The notes under the pieces are model-generated. The model searched no databases. It was not told the DNA's origin and saw nothing but the letters and a program-made list of their open reading frames with translations. Source: CAXTEJ01 sp964243295 (GTDB taxonomy: Bacteria > Actinomycetota > Actinomycetes > Actinomycetales > Angustibacteraceae). Taken from it: a DNA stretch of 64,000 nt. The DNA lies in NCBI GenBank assembly GCA_964243295.1, contig CAXTEJ010000004.1, forward strand, positions 62,001 to 126,000, in the 5' to 3' direction. The position numbers were made by a program, and so were the translations under genes. Below, piece by piece: positions 17,671 through 25,804 of the stretch (position 1 is its first letter; each line of letters opens with the position of its first letter).

Positions 17671-18665
17671 CAGGCGGCCTTCCGGTCGGAGGAGCGCCCG
17701 CGGGCACGGGCCAGCGCCGTGTTGAGCGCCACCAGGACGATGATGAGGACGAAGGTGACCCACGCGACCGTCGCCGCGCGACCGAGGCTGCCGTACTGCC
17801 AGCCCTGCTGGTACATGAACAGGCCCAGGGTCTGGAACTGGCCCAGCGCACCGCCGTTGGGCTGGCCACCGCCGAAGAGCAACGGCTCACCGAACAGCTG
17901 GGTGGCGCCGATGGTCGACACGACGACGGTGAACAGGATCGTCGGGCGCACGCCCGGCAGGGTGATGTGACGGAACTGCTGCCAGCGGTTCGCGCCGTCG
18001 AGCATCGCCGACTCGTACAGGTCGTAGGAGATGGATTGCATGCCGGCCAGGTAGATCAGCGCGTTGTAGCCCGTCCAGCGCCAGGTGACGATGACCGCGA
18101 TGGCGACCTGCGCCGTCCAGTCGCCGTTGCGCCAGTCGATCGCGTCGATGCCCACGAAAGAGAGCAGCCAGTTCGCGAAACCCGCGTCACGGCCGAACAG
18201 CTGGAGGAACACCAGCGTGGACGCCGCGACCGACGTCGCGTACGGCATGATCATGGCCACCCGGAAGAAGGTGCGGCCGCGCATCTTGTAGTTCAGCAGG
18301 TGCGCGAGCCCGAGCGCCACCAACAGCTGGGGCACCATCGACAGGATGCCGATGGTGATGGTGCGCCACAACGAGTTGTAGAACTTGTCGTTCGTGAACA
18401 GCCAGCGGTAGTTGTCGAGGCCGACCCACGTCATGTCGGAGCCGAGGCGGTACTGGTGCAAGCTGATGTAGGCGGTGTAGACGAGCGGGAACAGCCCGAA
18501 GGCGAAGAACACCACGAAGAAGGGTGCGACGTAGGCGTACGGCGCGGCTCTCTCCCCGGTCCACCACCGGCGGCGGCGTGGGGTCGTGCTCGGCACGGGC
18601 GCGGCCGCGAGGGCGCCCTGCTGCTCGTCGTCCCGCGTGCTGAGGTCCTGCGTCGGCGCGCTCAT
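17670..18665 (-). CDS. ABC sugar importer permease, MalF/CebF type
   Basis: 331-aa CUT1 permease. A polar N-terminal tail of about 45 residues precedes helix 1 (YAYVAPFFVVFFAFGLFPLVY). The ATPase-coupling loop reads DLYESAMLDGANRWQQFRHITLPGVRP. It pairs with the following permease to form the membrane channel. Start ATG is at 18665 with a GGAGGAGAC ribosome site just upstream. A strong hairpin between the binding-protein gene and this gene may lower its expression relative to the binding protein. Confidence 0.93.
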   Translation of the reverse strand: MSAPTQDLSTRDDEQQGALAAAPVPSTTPRRRRWWTGERAAPYAYVAPFFVVFFAFGLFPLVYTAYISLHQYRLGSDMTWVGLDNYRWLFTNDKFYNSLWRTITIGILSMVPQLLVALGLAHLLNYKMRGRTFFRVAMIMPYATSVAASTLVFLQLFGRDAGFANWLLSFVGIDAIDWRNGDWTAQVAIAVIVTWRWTGYNALIYLAGMQSISYDLYESAMLDGANRWQQFRHITLPGVRPTILFTVVVSTIGATQLFGEPLLFGGGQPNGGALGQFQTLGLFMYQQGWQYGSLGRAATVAWVTFVLIIVLVALNTALARARGRSSDRKAA

Positions 18666-18707
18666 GGTCGTCTCCTCCGAGGTCGAGCCGGTGGTCGGGC
18701 TGTCGCC

Positions 18708-18733
18708 GGGGCGGTGGCGTGGGCCACCGCCCC
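18708..18733 (-). terminator. Intercistronic hairpin after the sugar-binding protein gene
   Basis: Perfect 11-bp stem (GGGGCGGTGGC paired with GCCACCGCCCC) and a 4-nt loop, 9 bp after the binding-protein stop and about 40 bp before the permease start. No U-run follows. Hairpins in this place commonly stabilise or partly terminate the message so that the binding protein is made in excess. That role is inferred. Confidence 0.6.
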
Positions 18734-18741
18734 AGCAGCGG

Positions 18742-20043
18742 TCAGCCGATCTGGTTGTCGATCTCCTTGGCGGCGTTGGCCCAGGCCTTGTCGGGGCTGA
18801 CTCCGTTCGCCTCGACCGACAGCAGCGCCTGGACGAGCTTGCTCTTGATGACGCCGTCGTTCGGGCCGAGGATCTGCGTGGGGGCGGCCTTCGCGCTCTT
18901 GGTGAACAGCTCACCGATCGGCGCGTCGTGGAAGTAGGGGTCGGTCGTCGTGGCCACGAGCTCGATGCCCTTGGTGGTCGACGGGAAGGCACCGGCCTTG
19001 GCGAAGACCTTGGCCTGCTGCTCGGGCGCCGTGAGCCACGTGATGAGCTCGGCCGCGGCCGCCTTGTGCTTGCTCACCTCGGGGATGGCGAGGTAGGCGC
19101 CGCCCCAGTTGCCACCGGCGCCGCCGGGCAGCGAGGTGACGTCCCACTTGCCCTCGCCCTTGGCGCCGGCCTTTCCCTTGATGTAGCCGATCATCCACGA
19201 GGGGCACGCGATCGTGGCGAAGGTGCCGCTGCCGAAGCCGGCGTCCCAGCCCGGGTCGACAAACTGCTCGAGGCGGGCGGTCAGACCGCTCTGCGCCGCT
19301 CCCGCAGCCGTCGTGAAGGCCTTCTTCACCGCGGGGTTCGAGTCGTAGACGACCTTGCCGGCCTCGTCGTAGTAGATCTCCTTCTCGGTGGAGATGATGG
19401 CGTTGTAGAGGCCGCCGGCCGAGTCGGTCCAGGCAGAACCCTTGGGGGCCTTGTCCTTGTACTTCTCGCCCAGCGCCAGGTAGTCGTCCCAGCTGCCCAG
19501 CTCGGCGCTCAGCTTCGCGGGGTCGGCCGGCAGCCCGGCCTTGGCCATCAGGTCGCTGCGGTAGCACAGGGCCATCGGCCCGATGTCGGTGCCCATGCCG
19601 AGCACCGCGCCGTCCTTGGTGGTGGCGGCCGCCGCCTTCCAGTCGACGTAGTTCGCGACCGCGGCACCAGCGCTGGTCTTCTTCAGGTCGGACCACTTGT
19701 CGGACTGGTTCGCGGTGACGTCGGCGATGCGCGCGACCTCGATGCCCTGGATGTCGGACACCCCGGTGCCTGACGCGAGCTTGGTCTGCAGCGCGGGCCA
19801 GTACTTGTCCTCGCCCTGGGTGCTCTCGTACTTGATGGTGACACCGGGGTGGGCCTTCTCGTACTCGTCGAACAGGCCGGCCTCCTGCAGGCCGAACGTG
19901 CCGAAGAGGCTGACCGACAGCTCGACCGGCTGGCCGGCGGCCACCTGCTCGGCACTGTCGCTGCTACCGCAGGCGGCGAGCAGCAGTGACGCACTCACCA
20001 CCGCCGCGATGCTGATCGAGGTGGTGCTCCGTGAACCGCGCAT
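18742..20043 (-). CDS. ABC sugar-binding lipoprotein, CebE type
   Basis: Extracellular lipid-anchored solute-binding protein of 433 aa. The signal peptide ends in a lipobox, SLLLAACGSS, with the acylated Cys at about residue 25. The mature protein has the family-1 extracellular binding fold (FGTFGLQEAGLFDEYEKAHP; WGGAYLAIPEVSKHK). It is the first gene of the operon with two permeases and a beta-glucosidase, which points to beta-linked glucose oligomers as ligand. The substrate is inferred from context and not from binding residues. Start ATG is at 20043, preceded by GAAGGG. Confidence 0.93.
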   Translation of the reverse strand: MRGSRSTTSISIAAVVSASLLLAACGSSDSAEQVAAGQPVELSVSLFGTFGLQEAGLFDEYEKAHPGVTIKYESTQGEDKYWPALQTKLASGTGVSDIQGIEVARIADVTANQSDKWSDLKKTSAGAAVANYVDWKAAAATTKDGAVLGMGTDIGPMALCYRSDLMAKAGLPADPAKLSAELGSWDDYLALGEKYKDKAPKGSAWTDSAGGLYNAIISTEKEIYYDEAGKVVYDSNPAVKKAFTTAAGAAQSGLTARLEQFVDPGWDAGFGSGTFATIACPSWMIGYIKGKAGAKGEGKWDVTSLPGGAGGNWGGAYLAIPEVSKHKAAAAELITWLTAPEQQAKVFAKAGAFPSTTKGIELVATTTDPYFHDAPIGELFTKSAKAAPTQILGPNDGVIKSKLVQALLSVEANGVSPDKAWANAAKEIDNQIG

Positions 20044-20089
20044 GGCTGGTCAACCCTTCGCTCGACGTTGAGGAGGAGGCACTCGGTGA

Positions 20090-20143
20090 TGAGAGCGCTC
20101 TCACTGATCAGTGAGAGTGACTCACGTCACGAGCCGGTGTCAA
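20090..20143 (-). promoter_or_regulatory. Promoter and LacI-type operator array of the beta-glucoside operon
   Basis: On the minus strand a -35 box TTGACA lies at 20143-20138. Downstream are three overlapping inverted repeats: GTGAG-N5-CTCAC at 20111-20125, the perfect TCACTGATCAGTGA at 20101-20114, and the perfect TGAGAGCGCTCTCA at 20090-20103. The last fits the CebR-type consensus TGRGAGCGCTCYCA, centred on CG as LacI operators are. The array covers the expected -10 and start site, fitting repression by the adjacent LacI protein with relief by cellobiose-like sugars. Confidence 0.8.
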
Positions 20144-20207
20144 GGGTTTGTTGCGGCTGGCGCGAAACCGATCTCGATGAGGCCGGGTACCGCCGACGAC
20201 CGGGGGA

Positions 20208-21239
20208 TCAGGCGGTGTCGCGACGCACCAGCACGGCCGGCACGACCACCGAGCCCGGCGGTACGGCGTCCGGCTCGGCACCGATGCGGTGCAGCAGCAG
20301 GCGCGCCATCTCCTGGCCCAGCACGTCCATCTGCTGGCGGACCGTCGTCAGCGAGGGTTGCGACGACGCGGCCAGCGGGATGTCGTCGAAGCCGACGACG
20401 GCGACGTCGTCCGGCACCCGACGGCCGGCCGCGGTGAGGGCTTGCAGCGCGCCCATCGCCATGAGGTCGTTGGCGACGAACACGCCATCGAGGTCGGGCA
20501 CCTGCGCGAGCAGCTTCACCATCGCGGCGCGGCCGGACTCGAGCGAGAAGTCGCCGTGCACGGCGTCGCGCTGCCGCGGCCGCATGCCGTGGCGCCCGAG
20601 GGCGCGACGGTAGCCCTCGAGCCGGTCGAGCCCGGGCGTCATGTCGGCGGGACCGGCGATGCTCACCACCCTGCGGCAGCCGCGCTCGAGCAGCGTGGTG
20701 GTCGCCAGCTGGGCCCCGCCGGTGTTGTCGGTCGAGACGTAGGGCAGCGTGCTCGCCGCCTCGTACGGGCGTCCCGACAGGACCACGGGCATGCCGGAGC
20801 GCGCGAGCCGCTCGGGCAGCGGGTCCGGGCCGTGCAGCGAGACGAAGATCGCGCCGTCCAGGTGACCGCCGCGGGCGAAGCGCTCGAAGCGGTCGCGGTC
20901 CTGCTGGTCGGTCAGGATCACGAACAGCACCTGGCTGCCCTCCTTGGCCAGCGCCGCGTGCACCCCGCGCAGCACCAGCGAGAAGAACGGGTCGCCGAAG
21001 AACCGCTCCTCCGGCTCGACCACGACGAAGGCCACCGAGTCGCTGCGCCGGGTGACCAGCGAGCGAGCCGCCTGGTTGGTGACGTAGGCGAGCTCGTCGG
21101 CGGCGGCGAGGACGGCGGCGCGGGCCTGCTCGCTCACCCGCGGCGAGCCGGCGAGGACGCGGCCGGCCGTGGCGCGCGAGACGCCGGCCCTGGCCGCGAC
21201 GGACTCCAGCGTCGGGGCCGACCCGCTCGACCTGCTCAC
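20208..21239 (-). CDS. LacI-family repressor, CebR-like
   Basis: 343-aa regulator. Its N-terminal helix-turn-helix TLESVAARAGVSRATAGRVL is followed by the hinge helix and a periplasmic-binding-like sensor domain (VFVANDLMAMGALQAL; VAVVGFDDIPLAASSQPSLTTV). I chose GTG at 21239 because GGGAGGAG stands at the right distance upstream. An in-frame start at 21299 would add 20 Pro/Arg-rich residues. It lies just upstream of the sugar-binding protein gene on the same strand and is the obvious candidate to bind the operator array between them. Confidence 0.92.
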   Translation of the reverse strand: MSRSSGSAPTLESVAARAGVSRATAGRVLAGSPRVSEQARAAVLAAADELAYVTNQAARSLVTRRSDSVAFVVVEPEERFFGDPFFSLVLRGVHAALAKEGSQVLFVILTDQQDRDRFERFARGGHLDGAIFVSLHGPDPLPERLARSGMPVVLSGRPYEAASTLPYVSTDNTGGAQLATTTLLERGCRRVVSIAGPADMTPGLDRLEGYRRALGRHGMRPRQRDAVHGDFSLESGRAAMVKLLAQVPDLDGVFVANDLMAMGALQALTAAGRRVPDDVAVVGFDDIPLAASSQPSLTTVRQQMDVLGQEMARLLLHRIGAEPDAVPPGSVVVPAVLVRRDTA

Positions 21240-21537
21240 GGCCTCGCTCCTCCCAGGCTGCCTGCCCGGCGCCCGAGGAGGGGACGACGGCCTGCGCACC
21301 CTAGCGCGGCGTGATGACCGGTGGATGTCGCCTACCGGGGCAGCTTCGGTGCGCGATCACGCTGGGCCCAACGACCCAGACCCCTTGACTGAGCCCGCCG
21401 CCCCTGGGCACGATCACTGACGGCGGGGCGACCTCTCGTCCACCCTCCGGGGTGTGACCCGCGCAGCGCAGCTGCGACGAGGCGCCCCGCCGCCACACCC
21501 GTCCCTTCTCGCCCGGCCGGGGGAGACCCACGGGCAG

Positions 21538-21578
21538 GTGTGCCCGAATGGGCGACACGGGTGCCCGTTTCGGGGCAC
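21538..21578. promoter_or_regulatory. Inverted repeats upstream of the zinc dehydrogenase gene
   Basis: The 428-bp region 21240-21667 has no gene. Two imperfect dyads lie within it: GTGT-GCCC-GAAT-GGGC-G-ACAC at 21538-21558 and GTGCCC-N6-GGGCAC at 21561-21578. Both share GTGCCCG-type half sites and could be an operator pair for the dehydrogenase gene at 21668. A longer hairpin candidate with 7-bp arms (CCCGCCG/CGGCGGG) spans 21394-21427. Confidence 0.35.
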
Positions 21579-21667
21579 GCCCTTGCATCGACCCCGGCGG
21601 GTGTCTTGACTCACGGGCACGGCGACGGGGGCCCCCGGCCCTTACCGACCACCCGGAGGAGACCACC

Positions 21668-22753
21668 GTGAGCACCGAGACCATGACCGGCCCCGCTGCC
21701 GCCGGGGCGGCGGGCTCGACGATGCGCCGCGTCGTCGTGTCCGCGGACGGCATCGAGGTGACCCGTCACCAGGTCCCGGTGCTGCGTCCCGGCGAGGTGC
21801 TCGTCCGCTCGGTCGTCACGGGCGTCTGCGGCTCCGACGCCCACGCCGCCGCGGGCCGCCACCCCTTCGTCCCGCTGCCCTACCACCCGGGACACGAGGT
21901 GGTCGGCGTCGTCGAGCGCTCAGCCGGCGACGTCACCGGGTGGACGACGGGGCAGCGCGTCACGGTCGAGCCCGACCTGCCGTGCTGGCACTGCAAGATG
22001 TGCACCACCGGGCGCGAGAACCTCTGCGAGAACCTGACGTTCTTCGGGTGCGGCTACGAGCAGGGCGGCATGGCCGACTGGTTCACGGTCCCCGCGCGCC
22101 GGCTCCACGTCGTACCGGACCACATGGACCTCACCACCGCGGCGCTCATCGAGCCGCTGTCGACGCCGGTGCACGCGGTCCGCATCGCCGGCGACGTGCG
22201 CGGCAAGGCGGTCGTGGTGCTCGGCGCGGGCACCATCGGGCTGCTGGTGCTGGCGGTGCTGCGCGCTCACGGCGCCCGCGCCGTGGTGGTGACCGACGTC
22301 CTGGAGGCCAAGCGCCAGCGGGCCGCCCGGCTCGGCGCCGACGCGACCGTCGACGCCACGGCACCTGACGCGGTCGCCGCGATCCGACAGGCGCTCGGCG
22401 AGAGCGCCGACGTCGTCTTCGACTGCGTGTCGTCCCAGCCCACGGTCGACCAGGCCGTCGCCCTGGCCGACAGGGGCGGCACAGTCGTGGTCGTCGGGGT
22501 GCCGACCCGCCCGCTCACCCTGCCGCTGCCGATCATCCAGGACCACCAGATCCGCATCCAGGGCAGCGCGACCTACCTGCCCGAGGACTACGCCGAGTCG
22601 ATCCGGCTGCTGTCGTCGGGGGCCGTGCGCGCCGCTGACGTCGTGACCGACGTCCTGCCCCTGGAACGGGTGTCGGAGGCCTTCGCCATGTGCGCGTCGG
22701 GTGACCACGGCAAGGTGCTCGTGCACCTCGACGAGACCACGTCGCTGACCTGA
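21668..22753 (+). CDS. Zinc-dependent alcohol/polyol dehydrogenase
   Basis: MDR-family NAD(P)-dependent dehydrogenase, 361 aa. Catalytic zinc ligands are the Cys of GVCGSDAHAA, the His-Glu of GHEVVG and a later Glu. The structural zinc loop has four cysteines in CWHCKMCTTGRENLC. The Rossmann motif is VLGAGTIGLLVLAVL. It resembles sorbitol- or threonine-dehydrogenase-like enzymes, but the substrate is not determinable. Start GTG is at 21668 with GGAGGAG six bases upstream. It stands alone, convergent with bldC. Confidence 0.92.
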   Translation: MSTETMTGPAAAGAAGSTMRRVVVSADGIEVTRHQVPVLRPGEVLVRSVVTGVCGSDAHAAAGRHPFVPLPYHPGHEVVGVVERSAGDVTGWTTGQRVTVEPDLPCWHCKMCTTGRENLCENLTFFGCGYEQGGMADWFTVPARRLHVVPDHMDLTTAALIEPLSTPVHAVRIAGDVRGKAVVVLGAGTIGLLVLAVLRAHGARAVVVTDVLEAKRQRAARLGADATVDATAPDAVAAIRQALGESADVVFDCVSSQPTVDQAVALADRGGTVVVVGVPTRPLTLPLPIIQDHQIRIQGSATYLPEDYAESIRLLSSGAVRAADVVTDVLPLERVSEAFAMCASGDHGKVLVHLDETTSLT

Positions 22754-22760
22754 CCCCACC

Positions 22761-22788
22761 CCGGCGTGATCATGCGATCCCCGCCCGC
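22761..22788 (-). repeat. Interspersed 3'-flank repeat, copy C
   Basis: On the minus strand this reads GCGGGCGGGGATCGCATGATC followed by ACGCCGG. It differs at two positions from the copy at 44463-44490 and shares its core with 32497-32522. It begins 8 bp after the dehydrogenase stop. The remaining 22789-23026 contains nothing I can identify. Confidence 0.6.
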
Positions 22789-23026
22789 CACGTCAGCGAG
22801 ACCGCGCGTTCGGGGCAGCTGTGCCGCTCAGGTGCCCTGAACGTGCGTGGTCGATGGACCAGCGGCCGCCGGGGGGCCTCGATGGCTGACACCGGAGCGG
22901 GGGTTCGCCGGGATTGCATGGTCACGGGGGTGGGGCGGACAGGGAGCGCTCGTGCGCGCCGCCCGGTCGTGTCAGCGGGGCGAACCCGTGCCGCAGCGCC
23001 CGGGGCGAGCGGGTTGCTCAACGTGG

Positions 23027-23227
23027 TCAGCTGCGCTGCGTGGGGATTCCCGACAGCAGTGCGCGCACCTCGGCCTCGCGGTAGCGGCGGTGGCCGCCCA
23101 GGGTGCGGATCGACGTCAGCTTGCCGGCCTTGGCCCAGCGGGTGACCGTCTTGGGGTCGACCCGGAAGAGGGCGGCCACCTCCGCGGGGGTGAGCAGCGA
23201 CTCCGCGTCGGGGCTCCGCGTGACCAT
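23027..23227 (-). CDS. bldC: BldC-like developmental transcriptional regulator
   Basis: 66-aa MerR-like single-domain DNA-binding protein. The segments LLTPAEVAALFRVDPKTVTR, WAKAGKLTSIRTLGGHRRYR and EAEVRALLSGIP match Streptomyces BldC almost residue for residue, as I recall it. BldC binds DNA cooperatively as asymmetric head-to-tail oligomers on direct repeats and controls entry into development in streptomycetes. Its job in a non-sporulating relative is unclear. Start ATG is at 23227 with GAAGGAGAG. The upstream region has repeated ATCGAT palindromes (about 23277-23291). Gene order with the unknown gene and the Leu/Val dehydrogenase is conserved in actinobacteria. Confidence 0.95.
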   Translation of the reverse strand: MVTRSPDAESLLTPAEVAALFRVDPKTVTRWAKAGKLTSIRTLGGHRRYREAEVRALLSGIPTQRS

Positions 23228-23346
23228 GGTCTCTCCTTCGTCGCGCCGGCACCGGGAGGAGCGCGGTCGAGATCCACTATCGATCATCGATGCCCTGAGG
23301 GGAACAAGTCGGGCGAGCCATCTTTGCGCACGCACTAACTAGTCAC

Positions 23347-24228
23347 TCAGCTGGCGCGCGCCAGCAGGGCGACGCGCTGCCACCGGGTCGAGAAGCGCCG
23401 GTACGCCGCGGCCGCCGACAGCGCGTCGCCCTCGACGAGGGCGGCGAGCCCCTGCGCGACGTCGTCCGCCGAGTCGTCGCCGCGCAGGTGCGCGTCGTCG
23501 AGCAGGTCGACCAGCCCGGCGTAGTCGAGCTCGACCAGGCTGCGGTGGTCGAACTGCTCGAGCCAGCGGGACACGGCCTCGATCTCGGCGACCACGTCCA
23601 GGTCGTCGAGGTGGGCGCGGGCGGACCGCAGCCCGTGGGCGCACCGGCGGCGGGCCGACGACATCGCCGTCCGGTAGCGCAGGTGGCGCTCACCCTCCAG
23701 CACCAGGTCGCGCTCGTCGCCGGTGAAGGGGACGAACCACGACACCGGCACCCGCCAGGTCGCCGCCCGTGTGAAGACGCGAGGCTCGCCGCCCTCGCGG
23801 GTGTACTCGGCGAGGTCGGCGGCTGCCTGCTCGCGCAGCACCGGCGAGGGCTCGCCCAGCGCGGCCGCCAGTGCGGTGGCCCCGCCGTCGGTGGCGGCGA
23901 GCTGGCGCCACACCCGCAGCCGGGTCTGCTGCGGGCACACGTAGGTCGCCTCGCCGACGGTCAGCACCAGCGCGTCGGTGCTCTCCACCGGCGGGACGGG
24001 GACCGGCGGGCGCCCGGCGAGCCGGCGCACGGCCGCGGCGAACTCCTCGGCCTCGAGCGCCGTGCGGTCGGGCTGCGTGAGCGCGTACGCCGTCCAGCGG
24101 GCGCGCGCCTGCTCGGGCAGGTGCTCGACGGGTTCGAGGACCCGCAGGTACGACACGTACGGGGGGCGCCTGCTGCCGGCCGAGCGACCGCTCGGGCCTG
24201 GCCGGTCGGGGCGTCGGCTGTCGGGCAC
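23347..24228 (-). CDS. Conserved actinobacterial protein of unknown function (bldC neighbour)
   Basis: 293-aa soluble protein, mostly helical, rich in Ala, Arg and Asp, with no membrane segment. Recognisable stretches are YVSYLRVLEPVEHLP, WTAYALTQPDRTALEAEE and VPVSWFVPFTGDERDLVL. I do not know its function. A protein of this kind sits between bldC and the valine/leucine dehydrogenase gene in streptomycetes. Start is GTG 24228, only 42 bp from the divergent dehydrogenase start, so both transcripts are probably leaderless or nearly so. The stop is 119 bp upstream of bldC on the same strand. Confidence 0.75.
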   Translation of the reverse strand: MPDSRRPDRPGPSGRSAGSRRPPYVSYLRVLEPVEHLPEQARARWTAYALTQPDRTALEAEEFAAAVRRLAGRPPVPVPPVESTDALVLTVGEATYVCPQQTRLRVWRQLAATDGGATALAAALGEPSPVLREQAAADLAEYTREGGEPRVFTRAATWRVPVSWFVPFTGDERDLVLEGERHLRYRTAMSSARRRCAHGLRSARAHLDDLDVVAEIEAVSRWLEQFDHRSLVELDYAGLVDLLDDAHLRGDDSADDVAQGLAALVEGDALSAAAAYRRFSTRWQRVALLARAS

Positions 24229-24257
24229 GGCCCAAGGGTGCCACCCCGGCCCCACCC

Positions 24258-24271
24258 TAGGGTGGCGGGTG
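24258..24271 (+). promoter_or_regulatory. Likely -10 box for a leaderless dehydrogenase mRNA
   Basis: TAGGGT at 24258-24263 ends seven bases before the GTG start at 24271, the spacing expected when transcription begins at the start codon. No Shine-Dalgarno sequence is visible. The match is short, so this is a suggestion. Confidence 0.4.
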
Positions 24272-25395
24272 TGACGACCGGCCCCCACCCGTCCCTGCCC
24301 GACCTCGCCCACGCGACGCCCAGCAGGCTCGGTGATCAGCTGGGCGGCCACGAGCAGGTGGTGTTCTGCCACGACGAGACCACGGGCCTGCGGGCGATCA
24401 TCGCGCTGCACTCGACGGCGCTCGGCCCGGGCCTCGGGGGCACCCGGTTCCACCCCTACGCCGACCTCGAGGCGGCGCTCGCCGACGTGCTCGACCTCTC
24501 GCGCGGCATGACCTACAAGAACGCGCTGGCCGGGCTCGACCACGGCGGCGGCAAGGCCGTCATCATCGGCGATCCCGCGACCGACAAGACCGAGGCGAGG
24601 TTGCGGGCGTACGGCCGCTTCGTGCAGTCGCTGTCCGGTCGCTACGTCACCGCGTGCGACGTCGGCACCTACGTGGCCGACATGGACGTCGTCGCGCGCG
24701 AGTGCGACCACGTGACCGGGCGCAGCGAGAGCGACGGCGGGGCGGGCGACTCCTCGGTGCTCACGGCGGTCGGCGTCTTCCAGGGCATGCGCGCGGCCTC
24801 GGCCCACCGGTTCGGGACGTCGTCCCTGGCCGGACGACGGGTGGGCATCGCCGGCGTCGGCAAGGTCGGTCACCAGCTGGCCACCCTGCTGCTCGCGGAC
24901 GGGGCCAGCGTCGTGGTGACCGACGTGTCGTCGTCCGCGCTGGACCGGGTGCGCGCGCAGCACCCGCAGGTCGACGTCGTCGCCTCGACCGAGGACCTGG
25001 TGCGGCTCGAGCTCGACGTCTACGCGCCCTGCGCGCTGGGCGGGGCACTCACCCCCGAGGTGGTCGCCGGGCTGAGCGCGCGCGTCGTGTGCGGGGCGGC
25101 CAACAACCAGCTGGCGCAGCCGCACGTGGCCGACCTGCTGCTCGAGGCCGGCGTCACCTACGCACCCGACTTCGTCGTCAACTGCGGCGGCGTGATCCAG
25201 GTGGCCGACGAGCGCCGCGGCTTCTCCTTCGAGCGGGCCCACGCCCGCACGCTGGGCGTCTACGACACCACCGCGAAGGTGCTGCAGACCGCGTTGGACG
25301 CCGGCACCGCACCGTCCGTGGCGGCCGAGCGGCTCGCCGAGGAGCGCATCAGCGCGGTCAGCGGCCTGCGCCGGACGTGGCTGCCCGGGCGCTGA
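24271..25395 (+). CDS. Leucine/valine-type (branched-chain) amino acid dehydrogenase
   Basis: 374-aa Glu/Leu/Phe/Val dehydrogenase that oxidatively deaminates branched-chain amino acids with NAD+. The N-terminal substrate domain has GPGLGGTRFHPY and the catalytic Lys loop LAGLDHGGGKAVIIG. The C-terminal Rossmann domain has GVGKVGHQLA and ends the active cleft with CGAANNQLA. Start is GTG 24271. By position it is the orthologue of the streptomycete vdh gene near bldC, supplying keto acids for branched fatty acids or energy from Val, Leu and Ile. Confidence 0.93.
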   Translation: MTTGPHPSLPDLAHATPSRLGDQLGGHEQVVFCHDETTGLRAIIALHSTALGPGLGGTRFHPYADLEAALADVLDLSRGMTYKNALAGLDHGGGKAVIIGDPATDKTEARLRAYGRFVQSLSGRYVTACDVGTYVADMDVVARECDHVTGRSESDGGAGDSSVLTAVGVFQGMRAASAHRFGTSSLAGRRVGIAGVGKVGHQLATLLLADGASVVVTDVSSSALDRVRAQHPQVDVVASTEDLVRLELDVYAPCALGGALTPEVVAGLSARVVCGAANNQLAQPHVADLLLEAGVTYAPDFVVNCGGVIQVADERRGFSFERAHARTLGVYDTTAKVLQTALDAGTAPSVAAERLAEERISAVSGLRRTWLPGR

Positions 25396-25543
25396 GCCAC
25401 CGCACCGCGCCACCGCGGGTGGTCGGCCGTTCGAGGCGGCGAGTCGCAGCATCCTCCCGCGACGATGTAGCGTGGAGGGCACGACAGACAACTGATCCCG
25501 GGGCCGCGCGAGCCGCCCTGGTCAACGCATGAGGGTGGACGCT

Positions 25544-25741
25544 ATGGGTCGCGGCCGAGCCAAGGCTAAGCAAACCAAGGTCGCCCGGGAGCTGAAGTAC
25601 TACAGCCCCAGCACCGATCTGTCGGCCCTGCAGGCAGAGCTGCACGGTCCGTCCCGCTTCGACGAGCTCGTCGCGGGTCGCACGCCCGAGCCGGTCGAGG
25701 ACGAGGACGACGACCGCCCCTGGGCCGCGGGCGAGCGCTGA
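25544..25741 (+). CDS. DUF3073 small conserved protein
   Basis: 65-aa basic-then-acidic protein, MGRGRAKAKQTKVARELKYY followed by an Asp/Glu-rich tail (EDEDDDRPW). This is the DUF3073 signature, found across actinobacteria next to purM. The function is unknown. The Lys/Arg start could bind nucleic acid. An upstream in-frame start at 25529 is possible, but ATG 25544 matches the family start and has a GAGG-type site upstream. Confidence 0.9.
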   Translation: MGRGRAKAKQTKVARELKYYSPSTDLSALQAELHGPSRFDELVAGRTPEPVEDEDDDRPWAAGER

Positions 25742-25752
25742 CCCGACGCTGA

Positions 25753-25786
25753 TCGCGCTCGGCTCCCCACCGGCAGCCGAGCGCGA
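25753..25786. terminator. Bidirectional hairpin terminator
   Basis: Perfect 12-bp stem (TCGCGCTCGGCT with AGCCGAGCGCGA) and a 10-nt loop between the convergent DUF3073 and SDR genes. No strong U-run. It is probably used from both sides. Confidence 0.75.
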
Positions 25787-25804
25787 GAACGTGCGGAGCG
25801 TGGG

